A DNA stretch of 64,000 nucleotides from DATBGO01 sp963695645 (GCA_963695645.1 CAVOHC010000012.1:868001-932000), one strand, 5' to 3'. Counted from the first letter of the stretch, positions 9,130 to 18,380 are shown. A program made the numbers and translations. Notes: generated by a model from the sequence alone, not told the origin.

Positions 9130-9213
9130 CCTGGTATACCAGCGGACCGGCCGAGGTGATGATGCTGGCCATGGCCCTGGGTCGGCGGGGGAAGTCACGA
9201 GGAGGGACTGGTA

Positions 9214-9576
9214 GTGGCAGTCAGGGCGATCCGCGGCGCCGTTCAGGTCGAAGCGAACGAGCGAGACGCGATTCTGGCCGGTACCGCTGAGCTCGTCACC
9301 GAGGTGATGACCCGCAACCAGCTGACCCCCGCCGACGTGATCAGCGTCCTATTCACCGCCACCGCTGACCTCAATGCCGAGTTTCCGGCGCTCGCGGCAC
9401 GCAAGCTCGGCTTCCAGGACGTACCGCTGCTGTGCTGTGCGGAGATCGACGTGCCTGGGGCGCTGACGCGCGTCGTCCGGCTGATGATGCATGTCGAGAC
9501 GGCGGCGCCGCGTTCTGCCGTGCAGCATGTGTACCTGCGCGGCGCGGCCGCGCTGCGCCTGGACATCGCCCAGTGA
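9214..9576 (+). CDS. aroH: Chorismate mutase, AroH class
   Basis: Converts chorismate to prephenate. 120 aa, matching the trimeric AroH (Bacillus subtilis) fold: RAIRGAVQVEANERDAI at the N-terminus with the active-site Arg, the LISVLFTATADL-like strand (VISVLFTATADLNAEFPA), and the C-terminal VQHVYLRGAAALR. GTG 9214 follows GAGGAGGG at about 9199. The stop overlaps the GTG of tyrA, so both steps toward tyrosine are coupled. Its product feeds prephenate dehydrogenase next door. Confidence 0.95.
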   Translation: MAVRAIRGAVQVEANERDAILAGTAELVTEVMTRNQLTPADVISVLFTATADLNAEFPALAARKLGFQDVPLLCCAEIDVPGALTRVVRLMMHVETAAPRSAVQHVYLRGAAALRLDIAQ

Positions 9577-10670
9577 CCGGCTCCGTCCCGCGCAGCCTTG
9601 TTGTGATTGGCAGCGGCCTGATCGGCACCTCCATCGCGCTGGCGCTACGGGAACAAGGGGCAGAGGTCTGGCTGGCTGACCGCGATCCGGCAGCGGCGCG
9701 GCTGGCCGAGGGCATCGGGGCCGGGCCGCTTCCGGACGCCGGGCCGCCGGGCGGCCCGGCCGAGCTTGCCGTCCTGGCGGTGCCCCCCGCGGCCACCGGC
9801 CGGGCCCTGGCTACCGCACAGGCTGCCGGCCTGGCTCGGTGGTACACCGACGTTGCCAGCGTGAAGGAGCTTCCGCTGGCCAGCGCCCGCGAGCTGGGCT
9901 GTGATATCGCCCGCTTCGTACCTGGGCATCCGATTTCTGGCCGAGAGCGTTCAGGTCCGGCCGCTGCCAGGGCCGATCTGTTCCTCGGCCGGCCGTGGGC
10001 GCTCTGCCCGGCACCTGAGACCAGCGAGCAGGCCGTCAGCGCGACGGCCGCCCTGGCCAGGGCCTGCGGTGCCCAGCCGATCCGGATGTCTGCCGCCGAG
10101 CATGACCGGTGGGCTGCCCTGGTCTCGCACGCACCGCACGTAGTGGCCGCTGCGGTCGCGGCGATGCTGCTGCCTGCGCCGGACGGGGCGCTCGCGCTAG
10201 CCGGGCAGGGACTGCGTGACGTGACCAGGATCGCGGCGGGGGACAGCGAGCTGTGGACGCAGATCCTGGCCGCCAATGCGGCCCACGCGGGGGAGGTGCT
10301 CGCGGGGCTCTCGGCTGACCTCGCGGTCGCGGCCGGCGTGCTTGAGGGGATCGCCAAGGGCGACCAGACAGCGCAGGAGCGGCTAGCCGGGCTGCTGGAT
10401 GGCGGCCGGGCCGGGGTCGCGCGGATCCCTGGCAAGCGCGGCGCCCCTGCGCCGGCTTACCAGGTCGTCCAGGTGGTCATCGGTGACCGGCCAGGTGAGC
10501 TGGCCAGGCTGTTCCAGGCGGCTGGCGACGCGGGAATCAACATCGAGGACGTGGGCATCGAGCATTCGCCCGGCTTGCCAGCCGGAGTGGCAGAACTGTC
10601 GGTCACAGAGCAGGCAGCTGACCGGCTTGCCGCAGCGCTCGCGGCCGGAGGCTGGCCGGTTCGCCGGTAG
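9573..10670 (+). CDS. tyrA: Prephenate dehydrogenase with C-terminal ACT domain
   Basis: NAD(P)-dependent oxidative decarboxylation of prephenate in tyrosine synthesis. The Rossmann motif VIGSGLIGTSIALAL is near residue 12, the catalytic His region VPGHPISGRE is near residue 114, and a C-terminal ACT domain (VIGDRPGELARLFQAAGDAG, about residues 295-365) likely senses an amino acid for feedback control. GTG 9573 overlaps the aroH stop. The frame is open further upstream to 9432, but that stretch lies inside aroH. The 365-aa length is typical of actinobacterial TyrA. Confidence 0.93.
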   Translation: MTGSVPRSLVVIGSGLIGTSIALALREQGAEVWLADRDPAAARLAEGIGAGPLPDAGPPGGPAELAVLAVPPAATGRALATAQAAGLARWYTDVASVKELPLASARELGCDIARFVPGHPISGRERSGPAAARADLFLGRPWALCPAPETSEQAVSATAALARACGAQPIRMSAAEHDRWAALVSHAPHVVAAAVAAMLLPAPDGALALAGQGLRDVTRIAAGDSELWTQILAANAAHAGEVLAGLSADLAVAAGVLEGIAKGDQTAQERLAGLLDGGRAGVARIPGKRGAPAPAYQVVQVVIGDRPGELARLFQAAGDAGINIEDVGIEHSPGLPAGVAELSVTEQAADRLAAALAAGGWPVRR

Positions 10671-10680
10671 CATCGCCATC

Positions 10681-11445
10681 GTGACCAATTCGGCTGCCAT
10701 CGGGCAGGAAGCACGCGCCGGCGCGGCTGGCGACCGGCAGGACCAGGCGGCGGCGCGCCGTCGCGGCATGGTGATCGCGGTCGACGGGCCGGCCGGATCC
10801 GGCAAGTCGAGCGCTGCGCGTGGCGCCGCCTGCGCTCTCGGGCTGCGTTACCTGGATACCGGAGCCATGTACCGCGCGCTCACCTGGTGGCTGCTCGCCC
10901 ATGATGTGGACGTCTCAAGCCCGGCTGCGGTAGCCGAGCAGGCCCGCCGTCCGGTGCTCGAGATCGGCACCGACCCCGTCGCACCGGACATCCGAGTCGA
11001 CGGAACCGATGTCGCGGCGCCGATCCGCTCCCGCGACGTGTCCAACGCGGTCAGTGCCGTCGCTGCGGTCCCGCAGGTCCGCAGCTACCTGGTCGGGATG
11101 CAGCAGCAGATCATCGCCGAATCGCGGGCAGCTGGGGACGGCATCGTGGCCGAGGGCAGGGACATCGGTACCGTGGTGGCGCCGGACGCGCCGGTGAAGG
11201 TCTTCCTGACCGCGACCGAGGCAGTAAGGGCCAGCAGGCGCAGCGCCGACCTCGCTGCCGACCCGGCCGCGACCGTCGCGGTCACCCTCGCGGAGCAGGC
11301 CAGGCGCGACGCCGCCGACGCGCCCCAGATGGCCAGGGCGCCCGATGCGATCGAGATCGATACGACCGGTCTGGGCCTGGCGGACGTCATTGCCGAGATC
11401 GCCGCGCTCGTCGACGCCCGGACGGCGGACGCATGGCGGACCTGA
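10681..11445 (+). CDS. cmk: Cytidylate kinase
   Basis: Phosphorylates CMP and dCMP. The P-loop is DGPAGSGKSSAARG, followed by LDTGAMYRALTWW and the CMP-binding GIVAEGRDIGTVVAPDA motif, all canonical. GTG 10681 gives a 29-residue Ala/Arg-rich leader before GMVIAVDGPAG; ATG 10768 is an alternative start just before that core. The 3' end overlaps der by 13 bases. The tyrA-cmk-der order is standard in actinobacteria. Confidence 0.95.
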   Translation: MTNSAAIGQEARAGAAGDRQDQAAARRRGMVIAVDGPAGSGKSSAARGAACALGLRYLDTGAMYRALTWWLLAHDVDVSSPAAVAEQARRPVLEIGTDPVAPDIRVDGTDVAAPIRSRDVSNAVSAVAAVPQVRSYLVGMQQQIIAESRAAGDGIVAEGRDIGTVVAPDAPVKVFLTATEAVRASRRSADLAADPAATVAVTLAEQARRDAADAPQMARAPDAIEIDTTGLGLADVIAEIAALVDARTADAWRT

Positions 11446-12905
11446 GCTTTCCTGGACCTGCCGGTCTGACCGGCAGGGAGACCGGCCGCCAGACGGGCGC
11501 CGGGCCGGACGAGATGCCCGGCCCGGAAGCTGAGCCGGGCCAGCCGCCGGCCCCGGTCGTCGCTGTTGTCGGCCGCCCTAACGTCGGCAAGTCAACCCTG
11601 GTGAACAGGATCCTCGGCAGCCGCCAGGCCGTGGTGGAGGACACCCCCGGGGTCACCCGTGACCGGGTCGCTTATGACGCGACCTGGCGCGGCCGGTCCT
11701 TCACCTTGGTAGACACCGGCGGCTGGGAGCCAGCGGCGGAGCGCTCCAAGGACCTGACCGCGCGGGTCGCTGCGCAGGCGCGGGTCGCGGTGGACGCGGC
11801 GGACGCCGTGCTATTCGTCGTCGACGCTGTCGTGGGGGTGACCGACGCTGACGCGGCCGTCGCCGCGGTGCTCCGCAGGTCACGTAAGCCGGTCGTGCTT
11901 GCTGCCAACAAGGTGGATGACGCGCCCGGCGAGCCCGCTGTCGCAGCGCTGTGGTCGCTGGGGCTCGGCGAGCCCCAAGGGGTGAGCGCGCTGCACGGCC
12001 GGGGCAGCGGAGATCTCCTTGACGCGGTGCTCGATGCGCTTCCGGCCGCGCCTTCGGAGCCGTTCGGAGTCGAAGGCGGCCCGCGGCGGGTCGCCCTCAT
12101 CGGGCGCCCGAACGTCGGTAAATCCAGCCTGCTGAACAAGCTCGCCGGCCAGGAGCGGGCGCTGGTTGACGAGGTTGCCGGCACTACCCGTGATCCGGTT
12201 GATGAACTGATCGAACTCGGCGGCAGCGTCTGGCGATTCGTCGACACCGCCGGGATCAGGAGGCGCGTCAGGGAAACGCAGGGCGCAGACTACTTCGCCG
12301 CGCTCCGCACCGAGCGCGCGCTGGAGCGCGCCGAGGTCGCTGTCGTGCTGGTGGACGCGAGTCAGCCGCTGGCCGAGCAGGACCTGCGGATCGTGTCGAT
12401 GGTGATCGAGGCCGGACGGGCCCTGGTGATCGCCTACAACAAGTGGGACCTGGTCGATGAGGACCGCAGGCTCTTTCTCGACGCGCAGATTGACCGGCAG
12501 CTGCACACCGCGCGGTGGGCGCCGAGGGTCAACATCTCGGCGGCAACCGGGTGGCACACCGACAGGCTCGTCCCGGCGATCGAGCGGGCGCTGGAAGGCT
12601 GGGAGACGCGAGTGCAGACCGGCAGGCTCAACGCGTGGCTGGCCGGGCTGATCGCGGCCACCCCGCCGCCGGTGCGCGGCGGGAAACAGCCGAAAATCCT
12701 TTTCGCCACGCAGGCAGGGGTACGTCCGCCGCACTTCGTGCTGTTCACGACTGGCTTCCTGCAGGCCGGCTACCGCAGGTTCATCGAGCGCAGGCTCCGG
12801 GAGGAGTTCGGCTTCGAGGGCAGCCCCGTGCACGTCTCAATGCGGCTGCGGGACAAGCGCCAGGGGTCAGCTGGCGGCCAGCGGCACGGGCCTAGGCGCG
12901 GCTGA
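11433..12905 (+). CDS. der: Ribosome biogenesis GTPase Der (EngA)
   Basis: Double-GTPase required for 50S subunit maturation. The first G domain shows GRPNVGKSTLVN, DTPGVTRD, DTGGWE and NKVD. The second shows GRPNVGKSSLLN, GTTRDPVDE, DTAGI and NKWDLV. A KH-like C-terminal domain with RGGKQPKILFATQAG follows. About 35 extra residues precede the first G domain, common in actinobacterial Der. It ends the housekeeping block; the next gene is on the opposite strand and converges on it. Confidence 0.96.
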   Translation: MADLSFPGPAGLTGRETGRQTGAGPDEMPGPEAEPGQPPAPVVAVVGRPNVGKSTLVNRILGSRQAVVEDTPGVTRDRVAYDATWRGRSFTLVDTGGWEPAAERSKDLTARVAAQARVAVDAADAVLFVVDAVVGVTDADAAVAAVLRRSRKPVVLAANKVDDAPGEPAVAALWSLGLGEPQGVSALHGRGSGDLLDAVLDALPAAPSEPFGVEGGPRRVALIGRPNVGKSSLLNKLAGQERALVDEVAGTTRDPVDELIELGGSVWRFVDTAGIRRRVRETQGADYFAALRTERALERAEVAVVLVDASQPLAEQDLRIVSMVIEAGRALVIAYNKWDLVDEDRRLFLDAQIDRQLHTARWAPRVNISAATGWHTDRLVPAIERALEGWETRVQTGRLNAWLAGLIAATPPPVRGGKQPKILFATQAGVRPPHFVLFTTGFLQAGYRRFIERRLREEFGFEGSPVHVSMRLRDKRQGSAGGQRHGPRRG

Positions 12906-12908
12906 GGG

Positions 12909-13355
12909 TCAGGCCAGCGCCGGATCGAGCCAGAACCAGACAGTCGTGCTGCCTTCGTCGCGCACGTAACCCCACTGATGGGCCAGGCTCTGCACCAGGA
13001 AGAGCCCGTGCCCGTCCGAGGCGTAGAGATCCCCCTTGACGACGGGCGCCGACCGGTCTGAGCCATCGTCGGCCACCTCGACCCGGATGCCGTCCGCGAT
13101 CTCGATCATGACGAGCGTAACCGTCCCGCCAGCACAGCAGGAGTTGCTGTGCGTCACGGCATTGGTCACTATCTCCGAGGCCAGTAAGACTGCGACGTCA
13201 ATGACGGGGCTCTGGTCGCCGAGGATCTTGGCTACGAAGGCACGCGCCTCGGAAACGTGCTCAGGGCGCCCGGGGATGGTGAGACTTCCCAGCACTGCGG
13301 CACCCGCCATCATGGCTAACTCCTCGGTGACGTCGCTGGCTGCCAATGCTGCCAT
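12909..13355 (-). CDS. RsbW-like ATP-binding protein (HATPase, anti-sigma type)
   Basis: 148-residue GHKL ATPase of the serine kinase/anti-sigma type. The N box is visible as ASEIVTNAVTHS, the G1 region as VEVADDGSDRSAP and the G2 box as DGHGLFLVQSLAHQWGYV. It lacks any extra domain. It faces away from the XRE regulator and DUF397 gene that start 300 bases off, and this three-gene set resembles the whiJ/abaA-type clusters of Streptomyces. A role in developmental or stress signalling is inferred from that resemblance. ATG 13355 has a GGGGAGGG site upstream. Confidence 0.85.
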   Translation of the reverse strand: MAALAASDVTEELAMMAGAAVLGSLTIPGRPEHVSEARAFVAKILGDQSPVIDVAVLLASEIVTNAVTHSNSCCAGGTVTLVMIEIADGIRVEVADDGSDRSAPVVKGDLYASDGHGLFLVQSLAHQWGYVRDEGSTTVWFWLDPALA

Positions 13356-13507
13356 CTCGGTTCGCTCCCTCCCCGGCAGCTGCCGGAAACCTAGCGTGCG
13401 CCGCTGCTGACGACTATCGCCGGGCCCGTGCCGGGGCGGGGTCGGCGCGGGCTCAGCTAGCTCTCATAATGGTGCGGGAGTGCACGCCGTGCAAGTGCGT
13501 GGAACAA

Positions 13508-13523
13508 ATTTCGTTAACGAAAT
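13508..13523. promoter_or_regulatory. 16-bp perfect palindrome, candidate operator of the adjacent XRE gene
   Basis: ATTTCGTTAACGAAAT is a perfect palindrome in an AT-rich patch of the 296-base gap between the HATPase and XRE genes. It lies 128 bases before the XRE start. A dimeric HTH regulator site is the obvious reading; autoregulation is inferred. Nothing else recognisable is in the gap. Confidence 0.55.
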
Positions 13524-13651
13524 CTCAATTGCGATCTCATCCGATCTCCGTTTTTCCGGTATGGTGAGTCCAAGACCAGCAGCTGCGCGGTCGCGTCGGC
13601 TCTTGCCCAGAGCCGGTTTGCGGCGCGCTAGCCCTCCCGAGGGAGGCAAGA

Positions 13652-14512
13652 ATGACCGTGTCGATCGGCCCGACCGTACGCCGACGTCGGCTCGGTACCG
13701 AGTTAAGGCGCCTGCGCGAAGCGCAGTCGATCAAGCTCGAAGAGGTAGCCGAAAAGCTCGGGCTCGCGCCGTCCACTTTGTCGCGGATCGAGACCGGCAA
13801 GGCGCCGACCCGTTCGGTCTACCTCTTTTCCATGTTTGATCTCTACGGGGTGAGCGATCCGGGCCAGCGGCAGGTGCTTACGGAGATGGCGCGAGAAGGG
13901 CACCGTAAGGGCTGGTGGGCCGCCTACGAAGACGTGCTGCCCACTGGCTTCGGCATCTACGTGGGGCTTGAAGCCGAGGCGTCGTCGGTGCGGGCGTTCG
14001 AGTCGCTGGTCGTGCATGGCCTGCTCCAGACCGAGGACTACGCCCGTGCCGTGATGAGCACCGTGCGCAGGAAGCTCAGCCAGGACGAGGTCGATCGGCT
14101 GGTCGCGCTGCGGATGCAGCGCCAGGAAGTGCTGCTGCGCGCCGATCCGCTTGACCTATGGCTCATCATCGATGAGGCGGTAGTCCGCAGGACGATGGGG
14201 CCGCCTCAGCTGATGCGCCGCCAGCTTGATCACCTTGCCGATGCGAGCCTCTGGCCGAACGTTACGCTTCAGGTGCTGCCGTTCTCCAGCGGGCCGCACC
14301 CATCGCTGAACGGCCCGTTCTGCATCATCGAATTCCCAGAGCGCTTCGATCCCGACGTCGTCTATACAGAGGGCGTCGGAGGGCATGCGTACCTGGAGCG
14401 GGACAAAGATGTCCGCATGTGCACAGAGTCCTTCGACCTATTGCGGGCGGCGGCCCTGTCACCTGCCGATTCAACTGATTTGATCAGTAGCCTGGCCCGA
14501 CAAATCACGTAA
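13652..14512 (+). CDS. XRE-family regulator with DUF5753 domain (WhiJ-like), copy 1
   Basis: The N-terminal helix-turn-helix (LGTELRRLREAQSIKLEEVAEKLG, about residues 13-65) is followed by the DUF5753 ligand-like domain with the typical GWWAAYEDVLP, YVGLEAEASSVRAFES and VHGLLQTEDYARAV motifs. 286 aa. A DUF397 gene follows 30 bases downstream on the same strand, and an RsbW-like ATPase is divergent. This is the classic three-part WhiJ-type arrangement. The DNA target may be the 16-bp palindrome upstream. Confidence 0.92.
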   Translation: MTVSIGPTVRRRRLGTELRRLREAQSIKLEEVAEKLGLAPSTLSRIETGKAPTRSVYLFSMFDLYGVSDPGQRQVLTEMAREGHRKGWWAAYEDVLPTGFGIYVGLEAEASSVRAFESLVVHGLLQTEDYARAVMSTVRRKLSQDEVDRLVALRMQRQEVLLRADPLDLWLIIDEAVVRRTMGPPQLMRRQLDHLADASLWPNVTLQVLPFSSGPHPSLNGPFCIIEFPERFDPDVVYTEGVGGHAYLERDKDVRMCTESFDLLRAAALSPADSTDLISSLARQIT

Positions 14513-14542
14513 TCGACAGTAATCATCAGAAAGGAAAGTCGG

Positions 14543-14752
14543 ATGAATCCCGATTTCGCCGATGTTCGGTGGATCAAGAGCCGCAGCTGCAGCGCGGATG
14601 GCTGCGTGGAAGTGGCACAGCTCCCAGGCGGGAATGTCGCGGTACGCGACTCTAAGGATGTCACCAAGACCGCCCACGTCTTCGACCGTGACGAATGGAC
14701 CGCATTCATCACGGGGGCCAAGAACGGTGAGTTCGACATGCCCGTGAGCTAG
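14543..14752 (+). CDS. DUF397 small protein paired with XRE copy 1
   Basis: 69 residues with the DUF397 pattern: W-x-KSRSCS, then CVEVAQLPGGNVAVRDSKD, then FDRDEWTAFITGAKNGEFD. AAAGGAAAG lies seven bases before ATG 14543. Proteins of this family sit next to DUF5753 XRE regulators and are thought to act with them; the biochemical role is not established. Confidence 0.92.
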   Translation: MNPDFADVRWIKSRSCSADGCVEVAQLPGGNVAVRDSKDVTKTAHVFDRDEWTAFITGAKNGEFDMPVS

Positions 14753-14833
14753 CCCGAGACGGCGTCGGGCGTTACCGTCCCCGGGAACCCGGCGTGGGTT
14801 CCCGGGGACCTTCGGCCACCTCGGGCGACCGGA

Positions 14834-15076
14834 TCAGTCAAGGCCGAGGCGGTCGAATTCGCCGTCGGCGACACCGTCGCTGAACGCTTCCCACTCTGGT
14901 CGCGTAAAGATAAGGGCCGGGCCGTCAGGGTGCCTGGAGTTGCGCATCGCTATGTCGCCTCCGGCGAGCACGGCGATTTCCACGCAGTTTCCTCCGGTCG
15001 GTCCGCTGCGGGTGCTCTTAAGCCACCTCACGCCGGTCAGTGCGCTGGCGGCCATTCCGTTGCGGATGCTGCTCAT
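14834..15076 (-). CDS. DUF397 small protein paired with XRE copy 2
   Basis: 80 residues: GVRWLKSTRSGPTGGNCVEI, then GGDIAMRNSRHPDGPAL and FTRPEWEAFSDGVADGEFD, the full DUF397 pattern. ATG 15076 overlaps the stop of XRE copy 2 in an ATGA, so the two are translationally coupled. The pair converges with copy 1, giving a tail-to-tail duplicate. Confidence 0.92.
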   Translation of the reverse strand: MSSIRNGMAASALTGVRWLKSTRSGPTGGNCVEIAVLAGGDIAMRNSRHPDGPALIFTRPEWEAFSDGVADGEFDRLGLD

Positions 15077-15930
15077 GGGGATTCCTCCATATCCTCGAGC
15101 ATTGCGCGGATGATCTGCCGAGACTCGTCTGGTGGTGCGCTCGCGGCGCTGAGCTTGTCCATGGCTGTCACGTACCGGTCCACATCGGAGGGCTTGTCCA
15201 GGTACATGGCGCTGGTCAGCTGCTCGAGGTAGACCACGTCTGGCAGGTCCGGCACGGCGAAGCCGAGGATGCAGAAGCTCCCTGGCGCAAGGCCACCCGC
15301 GGGCAGCGGCGCGACCTGCAAGGTGAAGCCCGGCATGTCGGAGCTGTCGAGCAGGTGCTCGAGCTGGTCCCGCATCAGGCTGGTGCTGCCCACCGGCCGG
15401 CGTAGCGCTGCCTCGTCGATGACTGCCCAGAGCCGCAGGCCGCCAGAACTGAACCGGCGCTGCCGTTCCTTGCGCAGGTAGACCAGACGCTCGGTCTCCT
15501 CAAGCGAGAACTCCCCGAGCGCGATCACCGCGGCCGCGTAGTCCTCGGTCTGCAGCAGCCCGGGGATGAACTGCGCGTCGTAGCTGCGGATCGACTCCGC
15601 TGATTCCTCCAGGCCGATGTACGCCTGGAACCAGCCGGGCAGGATGTCCTGATAACGATGCCACCAGCCGGGCTGGTTGGCCTGGCTGGCCAGTGCGAGC
15701 AGCTGTTCCCGCTCAGTGGTGTCAGTGATCCCGTAAAGAGTCAGCAGATCGGCGATGTCTACTTCCCTGACCGCGTTCCTGCCCAGCTCGATCCGGCTGA
15801 TCTTGGACTCCGATCCCCTGATCGCCCTCGCTGCTTCCTGCGCGGTGATCCCGCGCGACTCGCGCAGTCGGCGGAGCTGGGTGCCGAGAAGAATGCGCAG
15901 GACTGTGGGCCCGCCTGCCCCGTCCGCCAT
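15073..15930 (-). CDS. XRE-family regulator with DUF5753 domain, copy 2
   Basis: 285 residues with an N-terminal HTH (LGTQLRRLRESRGITAQEAARAI) and a DUF5753 domain (GWWHRYQDILPGWFQAYIGLE, FIPGLLQTEDYAAAV, DVVYLEQLTSAMYLDKP). It shares its domain plan with copies 1 and 3 but is clearly diverged in the HTH, so it probably reads a different operator. Its stop overlaps the downstream DUF397 start. Confidence 0.92.
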   Translation of the reverse strand: MADGAGGPTVLRILLGTQLRRLRESRGITAQEAARAIRGSESKISRIELGRNAVREVDIADLLTLYGITDTTEREQLLALASQANQPGWWHRYQDILPGWFQAYIGLEESAESIRSYDAQFIPGLLQTEDYAAAVIALGEFSLEETERLVYLRKERQRRFSSGGLRLWAVIDEAALRRPVGSTSLMRDQLEHLLDSSDMPGFTLQVAPLPAGGLAPGSFCILGFAVPDLPDVVYLEQLTSAMYLDKPSDVDRYVTAMDKLSAASAPPDESRQIIRAMLEDMEESP

Positions 15931-16288
15931 CTGTCGCGCTCCCTTCCGCCGCGGTTCCGCTCACCTGGCAATGTGCCCATACCGGAACCTGCCATCCCCC
16001 GGTTTGAGCTTAGTCGCACCGTTAAGGGCAATAGTCCGGAAAGCAATTGCGCAGCGAACTTGTTCCGTATCGCCGGTTACTTCATGATATCGCATATGCG
16101 ATTTCGTACCAGCCCCAAGTTCGGCTTGCTGATCGCGGCCTGAGGCGGCGCGGAGGCCACCGTCCGCCTCCCGGGTTACGGCAGTGCTGCTCGGGATGCT
16201 CAGGTGACTCTACGCGCGCTGCCGGACGACCGCTGGCCCCTCGCTACCATCGGGGCTGGCATGGTCGGCATCACGTGAGGGTGGGACG
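15931..16288. promoter_or_regulatory. Divergent intergenic region with 14-bp palindrome
   Basis: No gene is seen in these 358 bases between XRE copy 2 and the aldo/keto reductase. ATCGCATATGCGAT at 16089-16102 is a perfect palindrome in an AT-rich patch and is the best operator candidate; GCAATTGC near 16045 is another short one. The sequence differs from the palindromes near copies 1 and 3. Confidence 0.4.
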
Positions 16289-17245
16289 TTGCGCTACAGG
16301 GCACTTGGCAATTCCGGGCTGATCGTCTCCGTGGCCGGGCTCGGCTGTAACAACTTCGGCCGCAGGCTGGACACCGGTGGGACGCGCGCGGTGGTCGACG
16401 CCGCAATCGAGGCCGGGATCACGCTGCTCGATACGGCGGACTCCTATGGCGGCGGGGGGCGGTCGGAGGAGATACTCGGCGAAGTGCTGGCTGGCCGGCG
16501 CGATCAGGTGGTGCTGGCCACCAAGTTCGGCCACCATGCCGCGGACCTGGGGTACGGCCCGGCCGCGGGGGCCAAGGGCGGGCGTGCCTACATCCGGCGA
16601 GCGGTCGAGCAGTCACTGCGCCGGCTGGGGACCGACTACATCGATCTTTACCAGCTGCATACGCCGGACCGGGCGACCCCGATCGCGGAGACCTTCATCG
16701 CGCTGAGCGAACTGGTCACCGAGGGCAAGGTCCGCTACATCGGGCATTCCAACTTCTCCGGCTGGCAGCTCGCCGAGGCAGCCGCCGTGGCCCGTGAAAT
16801 CGGCGGCACGCCCTTCGTCTCGGCCCAGAACCACTGGTCGCTGCTTGAGCGCGGGGCCGAGGCCGAGGTGGTGCCCGCTGCGCTGCACTTCGGGCTGGGC
16901 GTGCTGCCCTACTTCCCGCTGGCCAACGGCCTGCTCACCGGGAAGGTCCGGCGTGGTCAGGCGCCGCCGGAGGGGAGCAGGCTGGCCAGCCGGGCGGGCT
17001 ACATCACCGAGGCGAAGCTGGACAAGGTGGAAGCCCTGCGCGGCTGGGCTGCCGAGCGCGGGCTGACTATGCTCGAGGTGGCCATCGGCGGCCTGGCCGC
17101 GCTGCCCGGCTGCTCGTCGGTGATCGCCGGGGCCGTGTCGGCCCAGCAGGTCAAGGCGAACGCCGAAGCGGCGAGCTGGATCCCGGCACCTGAGGAGATC
17201 GCTCAGCTCGACGTGATTGCGCCGCCGCCCGCTCAGTCGGACTAA
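16289..17245 (+). CDS. Aldo/keto reductase
   Basis: NADPH-dependent oxidoreductase of the AKR fold, 318 aa. Catalytic Asp and Tyr lie in LLDTADSYGGGGRSEEILG, Lys in VVLATKFGHH and His in DLYQLHTPDR. The start is TTG 16289, after a GAGGGTGGGA ribosome site. Substrate is unknown. It stands alone between an XRE pair and a secreted protease. Confidence 0.9.
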   Translation: MRYRALGNSGLIVSVAGLGCNNFGRRLDTGGTRAVVDAAIEAGITLLDTADSYGGGGRSEEILGEVLAGRRDQVVLATKFGHHAADLGYGPAAGAKGGRAYIRRAVEQSLRRLGTDYIDLYQLHTPDRATPIAETFIALSELVTEGKVRYIGHSNFSGWQLAEAAAVAREIGGTPFVSAQNHWSLLERGAEAEVVPAALHFGLGVLPYFPLANGLLTGKVRRGQAPPEGSRLASRAGYITEAKLDKVEALRGWAAERGLTMLEVAIGGLAALPGCSSVIAGAVSAQQVKANAEAASWIPAPEEIAQLDVIAPPPAQSD

Positions 17246-17267
17246 GGCGAGCGGCGCGGTGGTCAGC

Positions 17268-17327
17268 CAGGTCCCTGCCCGGTCAGCACGACGCGATCAG
17301 GTCCCTGCCCGGTCAGCACGACGCGAT
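17268..17327. repeat. 30-bp tandem duplication at the protease 3' end
   Basis: Two perfect adjacent copies of a 30-base unit starting CAGGTCCCTGCCCGG. The right copy contains the last codons and stop of the protease gene; the left copy lies just downstream of the stop. Confidence 0.9.
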
Positions 17328-18380
17328 GTTGCCGGGGCAGCCCGGCGCGGCGTCGCCAGATGCGGCCGGTGCTGGCGGCGGCTGGCCGGAGGTCGCCTCG
17401 GAGTACAGATCCCTGACATTGGTGAAGAACCGGGCCGAGTACGACACGTTGGGCGAGTCCCCGCCCTCCTGCCAGCCGCCGATCACGCCGATGACCGTGC
17501 CATCGCCCGTCTTGGCGCTGACATGAGCCAGGAACGGTCCGCCGCTCGTTCCTGCCGTGTAGGCGTCACAGTCGAACACCAGCTGGCGCGGATCGGTGCG
17601 GAAGACCCGGGCGGGCGCCGTGCAGGTGATCGGCTTGCTGGTGCTGTCGGGATAGCCGATCACGTCCACGAGCTGGGCAGGCCTGCCGATGCCGAGGGAC
17701 TCCGCGCCGGTATGCCGCTCGATGTGAGTGCCGGCCCGTCCTGCGATGAGGAAGGCGACGTCGTTGTTGACATTCCGGTGCAACATCCACGCCTTGTCGA
17801 CGTAGACCGCGGTCACGGCCCAGACGCCGCGTGGGTCCTTGCCGCTGCGGTAGCCGGGTACGAACGCCACGCTCCCGCGCGGTGGCGGCCCGCCGCTGTA
17901 AACGCAATGCGCGGCGGTGATGAGGAGATTCTCCGCCTTGCTGTGCACGACGCTCGCCGTGCAGAAGTGGGATACCAGCTTGTGGTTGGCCACTGTGAAC
18001 AGCGCGCCGACGGCCGGAGTCCCGTTGAATGCCCGGCCCGTCTTGGCGGGCAGCCCGGCTGCCTGGGCCATCGGGGTCAGCAGGTACCCGCTGAAGGCGC
18101 CGGCGGCCATGACAGCGGTGAGCCACCAGGTCGGGCGGCGTGCCCGGCAAGGAATACGGCGACGCAGTCGGCGCGGCGCCCGGCCGGTCACCTGCAGGCT
18201 CGCACCGGCGGCCCGGTCATTGACCTGGTTCGTGGTCCTGCCCGCGGCGCCGCCAGCGGCCACGGGGCGAGCGGCTCCGGGGCCAGCGGCGGCCGGGCCG
18301 CGCTGGCCTTGGGCACTGGCCGCAGCCCCGCTCGCCTGCGTTTCGCCTCGGCGCATCCGCGCTCCCGCCTGTCCGGTCAC
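17313..18380 (-). CDS. Secreted/membrane-anchored trypsin-like serine protease
   Basis: S1-type serine protease. Catalytic His is in LLITAAHCVYS, Asp in NVNNDVAFLIAG and Ser in YTAGTSGGPFLAHV. A long Arg/Ala/Gly-rich N-terminus of about 85 residues precedes a hydrophobic segment (WWLTAVMAAGAFSGYLL) ending MAQAAGLPA, so it is exported or anchored with the catalytic domain outside. The GTG at 18380 is the longest option; a start closer to the signal segment is possible. Cysteines near the His and in ITCTAP/FDCDA probably form disulfides. A short Pro/Ala-rich tail ends the protein. Confidence 0.87.
   Translation of the reverse strand: MTGQAGARMRRGETQASGAAASAQGQRGPAAAGPGAARPVAAGGAAGRTTNQVNDRAAGASLQVTGRAPRRLRRRIPCRARRPTWWLTAVMAAGAFSGYLLTPMAQAAGLPAKTGRAFNGTPAVGALFTVANHKLVSHFCTASVVHSKAENLLITAAHCVYSGGPPPRGSVAFVPGYRSGKDPRGVWAVTAVYVDKAWMLHRNVNNDVAFLIAGRAGTHIERHTGAESLGIGRPAQLVDVIGYPDSTSKPITCTAPARVFRTDPRQLVFDCDAYTAGTSGGPFLAHVSAKTGDGTVIGVIGGWQEGGDSPNVSYSARFFTNVRDLYSEATSGQPPPAPAASGDAAPGCPGNIASC

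Noticed and set aside
12909..14752. HATPase/XRE/DUF397 set as a toxin-antitoxin or phage-defence module
   Set aside because: No toxin fold or nuclease is visible; the layout matches WhiJ-type developmental clusters better.
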